Notes: a model not told the origin generated them from the sequence alone. A stretch of 64,000 nt of DNA from Parietichytrium sp. I65-24A (GCA_012862575.1 BLSF01000072.1:120773-184772); one strand, 5' to 3'; positions 31,871 to 43,011 are shown, counted from the first letter of the stretch. A program made the numbers and translations.

Positions 31871-33220
31871 ATGGACGCAGAGAGTTTTACGTTGTACGCA
31901 ATGCGCGACGCGCTTGTTGCGCTCGGGCTGAAAAAGACGGTGCAGGCCATGGAAGCCGAGCTGCTGGAGAGACGGGCCAAGGCGATGCCTACTGTGGAGA
32001 CGTGGTACGCGCTGTCGAGAGCCCTCGACCTGCCTTCGCTTCAGTCGGCCATGAAGAAGCAAGATGCTGGGAAAGGGCCCGCCTTGCAAACCTGTATCGA
32101 GTATTTGTGCCTGGAGCAGGCTGAGAGGAAAATGATCTGGGAGGCAGAGGAAAAAGCAAGAGCAAAGTCTTCCGTACTCGCGGCAGCAGGTTTTGGGATC
32201 TCAGGACAGGGCCACGCAGCGTCTGCTACTAGGGCTTCGACGGTCACACCGAAGGGAGGAAAATCACCGTCACGCGTCAGACAGGCCGACGATGCTGAGG
32301 TGGATGAGATGGCTTTGATTGACCAAGCCCTTTCGCTGGAGAACACGACGGAAAAGGATCTCTTGAGTACATCAATGGACACGTTGCTCAACGAAACTCG
32401 CTTCAGAACGAATATTGGCGATATTACCAGAAGGCACAACGTGAGTCATGGGGTGAATTATCCCTCAGAGCAGAAAGGTAAACAGCGAAGCCCAAAAGCA
32501 AAAGGCAATCAACTTGAGGGTGAGCCCGTGTCAGTTACCGAGCTTTCAAGGCGACTCAAGCGAGTTTCTGACGGCACGAGCTCAACTGGTGCTCTGAGTG
32601 ATTCAACGAAAACGAGCGCGTCGCCGAAACTCTCAAAGCGCATCTCCTCGACCTACCATGATGATGTAAATGAAGACCGTAAGGAAAAGGAACAAATTGG
32701 ACGCGCAAAGAAACGGGAAGCCATGAAAAGATCTAATACTGTCGCGCAGTTTAACAGACAGGAGAGCAAGAGGTCAGAGCACCCAGAGACTTACCAGACA
32801 ACAATGAAGATTCTTTTCAGGGATCTTCGCGTCGGAATAACAAATGCTGACCAGCAGGTCCGTATCGAGAAGGGGCAAGAGCGGGAGAAAAAACGTCTTA
32901 GCGAGGAGGAGCAGCTACTTTTGCGCGAAAAGTATGGCGGAAAGAAACGAAAGCACTGCGCATTGTGCGAGAAAGAGTTCAGTATAATTAATTTGCCGCT
33001 CCACATCTCTTTGAAGGCCATTATAGATCTTCGCCGAACGTGGGGTGCCCATGTGAAGCCCAACGCAAATTTATTGCGAGCCCCACGCTGCTACGACCAG
33101 GTTCGAGTGTGCCTCTTTTGCTCTCAGTTTTTCGACTCGGTCAATATTTATCGCCCTGACAGCCTCTTCATGACGAGTCCTGATGAAGATGGCGAAGGCG
33201 ACAATGAGCTCCTCCTTTAA
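31871..33220 (+). CDS. LisH-like N-terminus plus C-terminal paired CxxC motif protein
   Basis: 449 aa from ATG at 31871, the only ATG near the start; the frame is open upstream through low complexity. Residues 5-35 (FTLYAMRDALVALGLKKTVQAMEAEL) resemble a LisH dimerisation motif. The middle is charged and Ser-rich. A basic helical segment precedes a C-terminal zinc-ribbon-like region with CALC, a conserved-looking LPLHISLKAIIDLRRTWG stretch and CLFC. This two-CxxC layout is suggestive of a metal-binding domain. I do not recognise the full family; a microtubule- or cilium-associated role would fit LisH but is only inference. Confidence 0.75.
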   Translation: MDAESFTLYAMRDALVALGLKKTVQAMEAELLERRAKAMPTVETWYALSRALDLPSLQSAMKKQDAGKGPALQTCIEYLCLEQAERKMIWEAEEKARAKSSVLAAAGFGISGQGHAASATRASTVTPKGGKSPSRVRQADDAEVDEMALIDQALSLENTTEKDLLSTSMDTLLNETRFRTNIGDITRRHNVSHGVNYPSEQKGKQRSPKAKGNQLEGEPVSVTELSRRLKRVSDGTSSTGALSDSTKTSASPKLSKRISSTYHDDVNEDRKEKEQIGRAKKREAMKRSNTVAQFNRQESKRSEHPETYQTTMKILFRDLRVGITNADQQVRIEKGQEREKKRLSEEEQLLLREKYGGKKRKHCALCEKEFSIINLPLHISLKAIIDLRRTWGAHVKPNANLLRAPRCYDQVRVCLFCSQFFDSVNIYRPDSLFMTSPDEDGEGDNELLL

Positions 33221-33449
33221 ATTTTTGTTCTGTGTTCTGTAAAAGTAGAGATAATGAACTTGTCACTCTGTCCCTTGTGTTGTTGCGATGTGCGGCGCTG
33301 ACTCGACCATTTCAAAATTGTGCTGTGTGCAGGTGAGAGCTAAGTTAACCGTGAAAACTTACTCTCGCAGAGGAGCAAAGGAAAACGAATACTGGCAGTG
33401 TAGCTAAATGATTCATTATATAAAAGCTTTTCTTCAAGCCCTGACTAAT

Positions 33450-34481
33450 CTAAATGAAGAGGACCCCGCCAGTGACCAGAATCGGAGAGGTGTATTGATA
33501 AGGCGACCCTGCCTTAAGCTGTTCAACTTTGTACATGTGCCCCTCAAAATTGCGGTAGAACAAGGTCAGTTTTCCGGTTGAAGAACTGCGAATGACAGAG
33601 ACATCACTAGTTGGAAAAACAGGGCTGTCGATAATCCAGTAATGCGCTTTCGACTGGTTCTCCGGGACGCCGCCCTCCAGGCATGACCACACTGCGGTGG
33701 TCTGGTCCTGGTCCACACAAGAACCTTCTCGCGGAGAACTCCAGGTGTCAGGGTCGTTTGGATTCAACTGATACATCTGCCACAAGTCCAAGTTCTCCTT
33801 GAAGCGCACGAAAATCTCCAGTCTTCCGTCATAGTTGCGTCCAATCGCTGGATCTCCATCGAATACGCAGAGGCGATTCCTGTCCAGTCCACTCGGGCAG
33901 AACTTGGTAAGCTGCTTCCAATTTGCCCAGGATCCGTCATGCTTTTCCTGCGCGAATAAAAGAGGCAAACACAACCGTCAGGCAATCTCCCTTACCAACC
34001 GAACAAGCGCAGCCTCCAATTTAAAACTCACGTAAACTCGCCAGAGCTGTCCATCCTTGCCTGGACCGCGCGCATCATGGAGGCATCATCAAAGCGAAAT
34101 GATCGCAAGCGGATAGGAACACAGCCAACCAACCCAAAGCACACGAATTCATTCATTCATTCATTCATTCACACATTCATTCGTCAGCTCTAGCCAAAAC
34201 TCCAAACGCGACCCAACCCTGCCTCCAAAACCAAACCTACCCAGCGCCACGATGAACAACCTCCCATTCTTCATCGTCTCCGTGGCGAAGACAGTGGTGT
34301 TTCCCCTCGGCAAAATCTCCACCGGGTAGCCAACACTAGGCTCTTCCAATCCTCCATTTCCAACAACTACCAGCTCTTCATGTATTTCCGTCGTTCGCAC
34401 ATGCGTTCCAGCTCGCGCGAATACATCAAACACCGCTAGTCCGACTGCCGCCAACAGCAAATGCAACGACTTGGTCCGCAT
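33450..34481 (-). CDS. Secreted PLL-type beta-propeller lectin-like protein
   Basis: Three exons: 34481-34241, 34060-34032 (29-nt microexon) and 33947-33450; total 768 nt, 255 aa. The introns are GTAGGT...CCAG (180 nt) and GTGAGT...GCAG (84 nt). The start is a signal peptide (MRTKSLHLLLAAVGLAVFDVFARAG). Three or more repeats with the pattern (D/N/T)G(R/K)L-x-(I/L)F-V-x3-(D/E)G-x2-(L/W) follow, as in NGRLFIVALGKDGQLWRVY, DGRLEIFVRFKENLDLWQMY and TGKLTLFYRNFEGHMYKV. These resemble PLL/tachylectin-2-like propeller blades. The microexon encodes KDGQLWRVY, which completes one blade, supporting the model. Carbohydrate binding is inferred. Confidence 0.78.
34032..34060 (-). other. 29-nt microexon of the lectin-like gene
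   Basis: Bounded by CAG acceptor and GTGAGT donor; phases 1 and 0 match both neighbouring exons, and it completes a propeller repeat. Confidence 0.75.
34147..34182. repeat. (ATTC)n repeat inside lectin gene intron 1
   Basis: About eight ATTC units with one CACA interruption, within the 180-nt intron. Confidence 0.85.
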
Positions 34482-35809
34482 CCTTCCCTCCTTCTACTGT
34501 ATCCTCTATTTCTCTCCTTATCTCTATCCGCTCTCGGCCTTTTTCACGCGCAATTCGCCGACGGCGGTACTCGCAGGCGTTTGGCGATGCGCGTTTTGCG
34601 ATGAGCGTTTTGCGGTGCGCGTTTCTGATTGTTTGAGGGTTTGGCACTCATGCAATCCGAGTCTCATGCAATCTCAACGTCGCGGACTGAGTAGGACGTT
34701 CTACTGAATTCTCTAGGCGTCGAAGGAGAAGAAGAGGACTCAGTGCTCTCATTGCCCGCGTTTTCAGCAGGAGATGCGATTAGGACTTTCCATAGGAAAT
34801 TGTACGACTGAAAGACTCGTAAGAATTGAGGTTAAGGTGAACTGTAGGCGATTGTTGTTTTTATGGGGTGGGTAGAGGAAATGGTAGAAGAAAAGTGCGG
34901 CGACGCGGGGTCTGGTATGTGGGGTGTCCGAGTAGTTTCTTGCACAAGGAATACCCTTTGAAGAAGAGCACGATGGAGCTTCTAACTAGGAGATATTTTT
35001 ACGAGGAGCCTGAAGTCAATGTTTTGTTCCTTCCTGATTGGCCACAGTCTGAGAGAGCGACCTGTCCACCTGCAGAACCTGCAGGGTCGCAGAATTCGAA
35101 TTACTTATTCTGTTTTGGCACTGATGCTCACGATTGTCCAGCTGCACCGTGTCGGGTAAGGATTGACCATATTTCCTAACGCTTTTGGGAATTTTAGTAG
35201 TAATAAAACCTAGCATTCATCTAGCATGGGTCCAAACAATCCATCATGGTCCATTAATAGTCCACTACCAATCAATATAAGATCCTAATTAGGGCCCCCG
35301 GTAGAGGCTGAGGAGATTGGGGTAGATCATTAATTCGTACCATGAAGGATAAGCGGTATTAGGAATTGATTGCACAAAGCCTGAAGGCTCCCGCTTGCGG
35401 AACCCATCGCAATAAAGAACACCAATATGCTCGCGAATAAATAGAGCCCTATTATGTTCATGAACTACTCTTATTCACGAACAAGAGAACTTCAACGGCA
35501 GTTTGCCCCTTTCTTGTTGTTTCAAAAAAAAACTCAAGTCAGACATACGTGCGAGGACTGTGTAACGAAGCATATTTGGACTGAATCAGCGTACGCGAGG
35601 ACACATTCTTGCGGTAAAAAGACGTTAGTTGAGGAAGCCGCGCGCACATTCGTTTGAAAGTAGGTACAGAAAAGGTGAGTTGTTGTTGGGAGATATTGGA
35701 AGAAAGGAGATGCAGGTCGAGCGAGTTGGTCTTGTTGCAGCACCAGCTCTCATTTTCAGATGAATTTGATGCTAAATTGTGAGAGTTTTGCGCAGGCGTG
35801 TAGGGTAAA
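34482..35809. other. Divergent intergenic region
   Basis: 1.3 kb between the lectin-like and EF-hand genes. No gene or long repeat seen; the plus ORF 34868-35179 has no recognisable motif. Confidence 0.55.
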
Positions 35810-37598
35810 ATGGGGAATCAGAATGTCAAGTATAAGTCGGAGCTCACGCCTCTTTCGAGCTGTAAGTCGCTGGGTCTGGGAAGAGAATTTTGCTCGAATT
35901 CCGCGGAATGAAAGATTGCACGCACGTGCGAATATCGCTGAAATGTGAATTGCTTACGTTATTCATTGCGGCTCGCGTTATAGATGATACAAACACGGCG
36001 AAAACACTCCTGGAAAAGTATCTGGCACTTGATATGGACTTTGGCATCGCGGCAGATGATCTGCAGAGGCTGTTTAGAGAGTGTGAGATGGACGTTCAAG
36101 AAGAAGTGGTGACTGAGATCATGGCGGCCTTCCCGAACGCGTCCCAGACAAATACTTTGAATGCATTGGATTTCATCGAGGGGTTTACTCTTCTTTCGCG
36201 AGGGACCAGGGAGAGCAAGATAGAATGTGAGTTTATCCGCATTTGAGGATTTGAGGATGTGTCACCAAGAACGAGACACTGACTGGCAACTGATTTGCGC
36301 GACAGTAATGTATGACGTCTTTGACTTTCAAAAGCGCGCGGAGATTAGCTTTGACGAGCTAGTAAGTTTGATCTCTACATTTATATCAATGACCTTCAGG
36401 CCATCACTAATAATCTCTCACTGTTTGGCAACGTACTCAGACAATCATGCTCTTGTGTGCCGCACAAGGTCTCGCTCATCTCACGGGAGAATCCGACTAT
36501 CTTCCAGTAGCTGCCGACGACGAGAAGGTTGCCCAGATGGTGCGGTCAGGATTTGGGTTCGAGGCAGGCGAGGAGCGTGATATACCGAAGGACCATTATA
36601 TTGCTTGGGCCAAAGAGCACGCCCCCAAAGCTCCCCCAAATGTAAAGAGCTTGTTGTCATTCCTTCAAGGGGGCGGCATGACCTCCGAAACTGACGATGT
36701 TGACGTGTCTCGCGCAAGCCAAGATCCAACAATTCTTTCGACTGATGATGAGAAGGAGGATAGAGCCGCCGAAGCCACCAGCGGAGGTGACGCTGACGAC
36801 AAACAGATTGCAGACATGCTCGACGAAGAAGTGAAAATCGATGCTCCCGCAGCAGAAGAAGCGGGAGCACCAGCGCAGTCATCGACGGGCAATCCTGAAG
36901 TCTCAGATGCTTCTCCTGTTGCCGAGGGCGAAGCTCCCATTGACGAAACCAAAGAGGACAATGCAGCTGCTGAATCTGAGGACAAGGGTGCCTCAGTTGA
37001 GGAAAGCGAAAAGGAGCTGCCAGCTGCGGTTGAGGAAGAGAGCCCTTCAGCAGACCCTGCCCCAGAAGTTGAGGGAGAGGGCTCTTCAGTAGAGCCTGCT
37101 CCAGTTGTTGAAAACAAAGAGGAAGATTTGGCAGCCTCGGCTCCTGTAGTTGCTGAAGAGAGTGAAAACGATTCTGCTGCACCAGCGCCGTCGGTGGAAG
37201 AAGAGGACAGGGCCAAAGAGGGCTCCTCGACTGAAGCGGCTTCGGCACCGAACGAAACCAAGCTGGATGTCGCCGCTTCTCCGACCGTAGACGACTCTTT
37301 CGAGGATTATCAGGACGCGGAGGACGGCAACGTGGCATCGCCAAAGACACCTGCTCTCGAGCAAGATGACTCGGACGTCAAGGAGGCTAGCAATCTTGAC
37401 GCTGTGGAGTCTAACCACAACGAAGGGGGTGATGCTGACGAGCAGCCCGGCACGCCTGCTGATGAGCCGGTAGAAGGCTTTGCGGCTGAATCGTCTGCGG
37501 CAACTACAGACGATGCTACTACCGCTGACCCGGGCGATAGCGGGTCAGCTCAGCCTAAAGCACCAGTGGACCCGTCTCAATATGACGACGAATATTGA
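35810..37598 (+). CDS. N-myristoylated EF-hand-like protein with long acidic tail
   Basis: Four exons: 35810-35861, 35984-36226, 36306-36361 and 36441-37598; introns of 122, 79 and 79 nt, all with GTRAGT donors. Product 502 aa. The N-terminus MGNQNVKYKSELTPLSS has an N-myristoylation-type MGNQ start. Residues ~18-180 have the helical layout of calcineurin-B/CIB-like EF-hand proteins (LDFIEGFTLLSRG, MYDVFDFQKRAEISFDEL, TIMLLCAAQG), but the calcium loops are degenerate. The following ~280 residues are a disordered Ala/Glu/Pro/Ser-rich acidic tail. Membrane attachment via myristate and an adaptor role are inferred. Confidence 0.8.
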
Positions 37599-38264
37599 TT
37601 GCAAACTCGGCCCGCCGGATCTTGTTAACCGGAATCAGCACCTTGTTCACAAAACCTGGCATTACGTCTCACTCCCATGCCGGACCTCTATTGATTGAAA
37701 GAAATATACAAAATTCAAAAATTTGCCCAAAGAGAATGAAAAGAATGTTTTTATACATTCGTTCCCCTCGTCCTCGCTCGCAACTGCCAACCTTCCGTCG
37801 TGACGGGTAGTCGCTACTCACGGCTCTCGCACGACCTTCCCACTTCCGAACTGAAAGGCTTCGTGGTCTAAAATTCCATTCGCAACGTGCTAAGAACACC
37901 TGCGACGCAAGTGTCAGTTGAGCAACGTGCCAAGCTTCGTCGTGTGTCATTGGTTACCAATTTAGGTCTTTTGATTGCTCGGTCCTCTTTCTCTCATTTC
38001 TGAAGGTTAGGTTAGCAGTGCGATTGGCAAAAAAAAAGAAAAGTTCCAAATTTAACATTCTGCGTGAACCATCCATCGCCCAAAAGCTACAAGCAAATAG
38101 ATGCCAACTCCCTCAAGAGTCTAATGAACACACCTCATCCTGCAACTCACACCCCATCCTGAACATGAATTGAAGTTTTCTACATTAAAAGCAAGCTTTC
38201 GCTTCCATTCTTTTACAAACTTATACAAATGCTTCGATTAGGGTGTTGATTGATTGAAGGACCT
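37599..38264. other. Convergent intergenic region
   Basis: 0.67 kb between stop codons of the EF-hand and NADAR genes; no feature recognised. Confidence 0.55.
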
Positions 38265-39053
38265 TCACGATATTACTTTACCGGTACCTAACCTACTCGA
38301 AGACTTGCTCTGCCCAGGCACATGGCGTGCCCTCTTGGGTTCTGGGACAGCGTCAGAAGGCAACTCTTCAGCTTGCTCCTCCACATGCTCAGGCTCCTTT
38401 GTCTGTTCCTGTTCCTGTTCCTTTACCTGCTCTGTCTCCGTCTCCGTCTGCGTCTCCTCCTCCTTCCCTTGCTGTTTCGCTTGCACGGCCTCAAGTTGCA
38501 AAGCACGAAGTCTTGATCTAGTTTCCATAAGAGCCCGGCCGAGGAGATTGGAGCCGTAAGTTTTTCTGACTTGTAAACTTGCGTCTCCGGTGCGCCGAAA
38601 CTCAGGATCCTGCTGTTGCAGTTCTGTTATCTTCTCGACGCCAACACCAATCCCCCAAATCTTGTCTCTCGGAGCCGCCTCATACAACTGTTTCTCTCCC
38701 GTGGCAAGAAGCTTCTCTTTGAGCTCCTGGCTCGACGTGAACTTTAGAAACAGCCCTTCTTTCATAATGTTGAAACGCGCCTTGCCCCACACGACATCAT
38801 TATAGTTCTTAACTTGTCTCCCAAGTCTCTTCGCCACGGGCGGCGACTTGGCGGAGAGAATCGCCATGGCCAGCTTGGCATTTGTGGGATCAAAGAGCTC
38901 CTGCTTTCGCTTCATAAAGTACTGCTCGCTCGAATAATACGTCTGCTGCTGAGAGTCTTTGAACATGCAATGCTCAAAGTTGCTCAGAAAACCATACGCA
39001 GCATCTAACTTTCCGTAAAAGTAGATCGCAGAGCACGTTTCAAGAGAACTCAT
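38265..39053 (-). CDS. NADAR/YbiA-type N-glycosidase domain protein
   Basis: 262 aa from ATG at 39053. Residues ~8-175 match the NADAR (DUF1768, YbiA-like) fold: IYFYGKLDAAYGFLSNF, YYSSEQYFMKRKQELF, AMAILSAKSPPVAKRLGRQV, and W.KARFNIM then LLATGEKQLYEAAPRDKIWGIG. Characterised members hydrolyse N-glycosidic bonds of damaged riboflavin intermediates, and some remove ADP-ribose from guanine. The C-terminal ~85 residues are Glu/Gln/Lys-rich with a KRAR motif that could act in nuclear localisation. It converges on the EF-hand gene. Confidence 0.88.
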   Translation of the reverse strand: MSSLETCSAIYFYGKLDAAYGFLSNFEHCMFKDSQQQTYYSSEQYFMKRKQELFDPTNAKLAMAILSAKSPPVAKRLGRQVKNYNDVVWGKARFNIMKEGLFLKFTSSQELKEKLLATGEKQLYEAAPRDKIWGIGVGVEKITELQQQDPEFRRTGDASLQVRKTYGSNLLGRALMETRSRLRALQLEAVQAKQQGKEEETQTETETEQVKEQEQEQTKEPEHVEEQAEELPSDAVPEPKRARHVPGQSKSSSRLGTGKVIS

Positions 39054-39836
39054 CGTCTTTCTCTCGCAGTCACGTCACACCTTTCGCGCAGAGCGAGCTT
39101 GTGAAGAATTGAACAACAACGGTGATGATGGAATGACAAAAAGGCCTTGATCTCCTTTGGCTCGGCTCTCAATTCGGGGTTTGCGGTTTGCTGATTTGGG
39201 GTTTGCTGATCGGCGATGACAGTTCACAGATGTTCACAGTCAACAACTAAAAGGAAGGTGCTACCATGTGCTACCAGCGGTACGCATGGTACGCACTGAC
39301 GAGGCAACGTTTCGTGACCACGCCGTGGCCTGTAAGCATCTGTAAGCGGTGGTAGATAGCAGCTGTGTAGCCAGAGGTGGGATGCCAGTGACCGACCTAT
39401 ACCCACCTCATAGAAGACATCATAGAAAGCAAGCAATGCAATGCAGAGCAAAGCAATACCAAGCAACGCCTGTTGCCGGAAAGCTGCACTGTGGCACTGC
39501 ACAGGTTTGGAATGTCTCGGATGAGAGATGAGAGATGAGAGAATGGGAAAGAGCTTTTCGCGGATTTAGAAAGATCCACCTGGGTTGACGCCAGCTTCAC
39601 GAACAGCGAAAGCACTAGCAATTGGTTTGGCGCGACGGAGAAGAACATTGCTCTGACTTTGCGGGAATAGGTATGAGTAGCTGCTGATTTGTTGTCACCG
39701 TTACCGGGATGAGGTTCCGTAATTTGCGAAATTCATCCATTATTTATGATTGACGTAGAAACAGTCTTGCGTATAAAAGATACCCACGTTCGGTCGTTCG
39801 GTCTCGCGTTGGAGAAGGAAGCTGCAGTCAGTAGCT

Positions 39837-40199
39837 TTAAGTGGACTCGTCAAGAGTTGGTTCTAGATTATCACCGGGGAGAGTGCGGTCACGCAAATTG
39901 GAAGTCTTTTTTCGGGGCTTTGGTGCTGTAATTTGTTGCTGAACAATGTTCATGAATTTATCAATATTGCTGGAGCTTGCAAAGAAATATTGCGTGCGTG
40001 TGTCAACTGCGTGTCTAGGACCTTGAGCTCTTCCACGGCTCCTCCAAAAGGTACTTGGCGACAGCAGCCCGGAAGCAGACACAATACGGTCAATCTTCTT
40101 GATGCCTCTTGCAAAGCAGAGTTGAAGACGGATGATCTTGTTGTCGGCCTTGCTCTCTAGCTCCAGAGATTTGCGAGCAGCAGGCCAAGTCTGCGACAT
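39837..40199 (-). CDS. Possible small basic protein, unsupported
   Basis: 120 aa from ATG at 40199. It is basic with some protein-like composition (ARKSLELESKADNKIIRLQL), but shows no domain, signal or start context I can vouch for. It may be chance; listed because it is the best candidate in this 1.9-kb gap. Confidence 0.22.
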   Translation of the reverse strand: MSQTWPAARKSLELESKADNKIIRLQLCFARGIKKIDRIVSASGLLSPSTFWRSRGRAQGPRHAVDTRTQYFFASSSNIDKFMNIVQQQITAPKPRKKTSNLRDRTLPGDNLEPTLDEST

Positions 40200-40851
40200 T
40201 GTGGCATTGTGGCACTGTGGCATTGTGGTGGCATTGCGGCATTACGCTCTCAGCTATCAATCGGGTCCGGCGAAAGAGACGCGATTATGATCGATTATGT
40301 ACAGTGCAAAAATTCGAGTGGCCAATGAGAACAAGGAGCTGTTCCTCCTTTGTTTCTGAAGAGGAACGCATTTCACTCGCTCTTCCCTACTAAGCAAACA
40401 AGTAGTCACTACAATAGCATCAAACTAAAGTACAAACCCGTACGAACGCACAGCACCCACTCTCCCAGCACATTCGCTCCTCATTCAAGGAGACTAGCCA
40501 GTCCCTAGCGATCAGCTCTTTGATCGCGAACAGCTCTCTGTTCGCCGGCGCGGGTGGCTGGCTGTGAGTGATGTTTCTCGTTTCTTCTCCTCTTCTCCCA
40601 TACATAAATACGAGGACAACTGTGAGTGCGCACACTCTCATATTCGCCGAAACCGGAGTACGCGAGGACACTGTGCTCATTTTGGGGTGTACAGCTCGTT
40701 CCTTGTTCCTTTTGTTCCTCGTGACTTGTGGCTTTGCGGGGAAAGAGAGAAAGGGATCAACAGTCCAGTCATCGTTGTGGAAGAGTTAGTTGCACTTTGC
40801 ACAGTGAATTGTGAATTGTGAGGACTCAAGAGTGGAAAAGGGTACGCGCCC

Positions 40852-40911
40852 CACACTTGGCGCCCCGTGTTTTTTACAGTTCACACTTGGCGCCCCGTGT
40901 TTTTTACAGTT
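40852..40911. repeat. 30-bp perfect tandem duplication upstream of LTV1
   Basis: Two identical 30-bp copies (40852-40881 and 40882-40911), each beginning CACACTTGGCGCC and ending TTTTTTACAGTT. The array ends 89 bp before the LTV1 ATG. Confidence 0.92.
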
Positions 40912-41000
40912 GTAACTAGACAGAGATTAGGAGAGTAGGTTGATAGGTGGCGAATAGTTTCGTATTTGTTTTTGTTTTCGGACATACATAGTTGGGCAAA

Positions 41001-42817
41001 ATGGGTCGCAAGAAGAAGCAGTTCATCGATAAAAAGACTGCGCATAAGTTTGTACTTATGCACAGGAGCCAGCAAGATCCTTTGTACCATCAGGAGGGCG
41101 GATCCAAGCTGGTTCTTCACCCTGCAGATCGCGCAACGGCCAAAGCTTTGGAGAAGTTGGGAATGGGATCTGCCGTAGCCGCAGGCATCGCAGAGCAGCT
41201 CGCAAATCGGCAAGATGGTCAAGATGGTCAAGATGGTCGAGATGGGCAGCAGAGCAAGCGCGGCAGGAGCAGCGTGGCGTCATCTTCCGGTAAGAAGGAT
41301 CTTCGCGAAGTGGATGAAATGGGCCTGCCAGTGGATGGTTATGATTACAGCAAGCACTTTGCGGCAATCACTCCCGGCGGAACGTTCATTCAAAAGGGCG
41401 GTCAGGTCATGCCTTCCTCGCGAGTGGCGCTCGAAGCCGTGGGGGAAGCGGATCATGGCGAGCGTGAGGAGCAGGATGATGAGGATGGCCTGTTCTCCGA
41501 CAGTGACGATGAGCTGCTGCAGCCGCGCAAGCCTGCGGAGAAGGCAGGTCTATCACTCCCCCGCGAGATGTTCGCGTCGAAGAAGGAGTACGACCGAATG
41601 CTGGAAGCCATCACGCTGCGGCCCGACCGCATGGACGAAGACATGAAGTACCTGCTGGAGGAGGTGGAGTCAATCCCGTCTGAGGGGGATGTCGCCGAAG
41701 AGTACAAGGACTACGTGGGCACCCTGGAAGACGACTTTATGACACAGCTTTTGGAAGCAGAAAACAATGCTCCAAAGGAGGATGCTTTTGACTTTGATGC
41801 TCACGTTGCGCGGCTTATGGCGGAGGCTGAGAAAGAAGATGGCGAGCTTGAGGACGATGACGACCTGGATTCGTTGGACGAGGAAGTGCTCGATCAAATT
41901 TCCAGAAATCGCCCTCAGCGAGATATTGACGACCATTTTGACACGCTGTTGGAAGCAGAGTACGGCGATGATGAGATTGGCGAGCTTGATTACGCAGAGT
42001 ATGATGAACGTACTGGCGGGGTGTGGGAAGCCACGAACAAACATGTGGAGGATGCCATCAACGAATTCATGACCGAGGAAGCATCTCATAAAATCAGAGC
42101 TGTGGAAATTGGTGCAACAGATGGCAATCGCTTTGTGAAACAACTTGCCACTGTGTCCGAGATGGCTCAACTTGATGGGGAAGACACTGACGAGGCAGCT
42201 TCGGTTCCGGACCCAGAGGATATTAACCAGCACTTTGGCTACGTTACGCGACCAAAGGAAGTTTGGGACGCAGAAACTATCGTGAGCACATACTCAACCT
42301 TGGACAACCACCCCTCGCTCANCTTGCCACTGTGTCCGAGATGGCTCAACTTGATGGGGAAGACACTGACGAGGCAGCTTCGGTTCCGGACCCAGAGGAT
42401 ATTAACCAGCACTTTGGCTACGTTACGCGACCAAAGGAAGTTTGGGACGCAGAAACTATCGTGAGCACATACTCAACCTTGGACAACCACCCCTCGCTCA
42501 TCACCCTCGATAAATCCAAGCGCAAGTCGAGAAAGTCTAAGGCTGCTCAGGACGACGAGGAGGAGGAGTATGATGACGCTTTGGACACTGGTTCTGTATT
42601 TACTGTAAACACCGCCATCGGAAGGGACAAGAAAGAAACGGCAGAAGAAAAGAAGCTTCGCAAGAAGATGGTTAAGGATCAACAAAAAATGCGCAGGCTA
42701 GAAAAGAAATCCACCAAGACTCTCTTTAAAGAAGAACGCAGAAAGCAGCAACAACACGCTACCGCTCTGCATGCCGCTGCCGCGCCGCCATCCGGGGCAA
42801 GCACCTTCAAGTTCTAA
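41001..42817 (+). CDS. LTV1: Ribosome biogenesis factor LTV1 (broken by an assembly duplication)
   Basis: The start ATG at 41001 gives MGRKKKQFIDKKTAHKFVLMHRSQ, the conserved LTV1 N-terminus. The body is acidic with conserved blocks (FMTQLLEAE, ISRNRPQRDIDDHFDTLL, FVTEE-like). The frame is lost near 42322, where the assembly has an N. Bases 42144-42321 and 42323-42500 are the same 178-bp segment, so a 179-base unit is inserted. Removing one copy and the N restores one 545-residue frame ending at 42817 in a basic, Lys-rich C-terminus. LTV1 is a 40S assembly factor that binds uS3/eS10 and is needed for maturation and export. The break is very probably technical. Confidence 0.93.
42144..42500. 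repeat. 178-bp exact duplication around an N, probably assembly artefact
   Basis: The two copies match over the whole length that I compared, and are separated by the only ambiguous base in the window at 42322. The period is 179, not a multiple of three, so the LTV1 frame breaks only here. This is typical of a gap-closing error. Confidence 0.92.
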
Positions 42818-43011
42818 TTCTTACCGAATGCCGTGATGATCATGTGTGGTGTAGTCATCTCCTCTAGACTAGAGTAAAAAAACGTATTTGTAATTTTCTT
42901 GTGATGGCAACCATGTGGAAGACATCTCCCTCCACTCGCTCGTGGCAACATCATGGGCAACATACTATTTTGTTTTCTCCTCACTTGAAGATGGGGAGGA
43001 ATGAAATTTGC

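Larger units (their letters stand above)
39054..41000. other. Divergent intergenic region
   Basis: 1.9 kb between NADAR and LTV1. It holds GAGATGA repeats (39520-39541), a GGCATTGTGGCACTGTGG run (40198-40240), a TGAATTG pair (40805-40818) and a 30-bp tandem duplication (40852-40911). A weak minus ORF (39837-40199) is listed separately. Confidence 0.5.

Noticed and set aside
36481-37350. 289-aa minus ORF antisense to the acidic-tail EF-hand gene
   Set aside because: Arises from the repetitive Glu/Ala/Pro codons of the real gene; Leu/Gln/Arg low complexity.
42263-42817. Separate 184-aa gene downstream of LTV1
   Set aside because: It is the LTV1 C-terminus displaced by the duplication around the N, not an independent gene.
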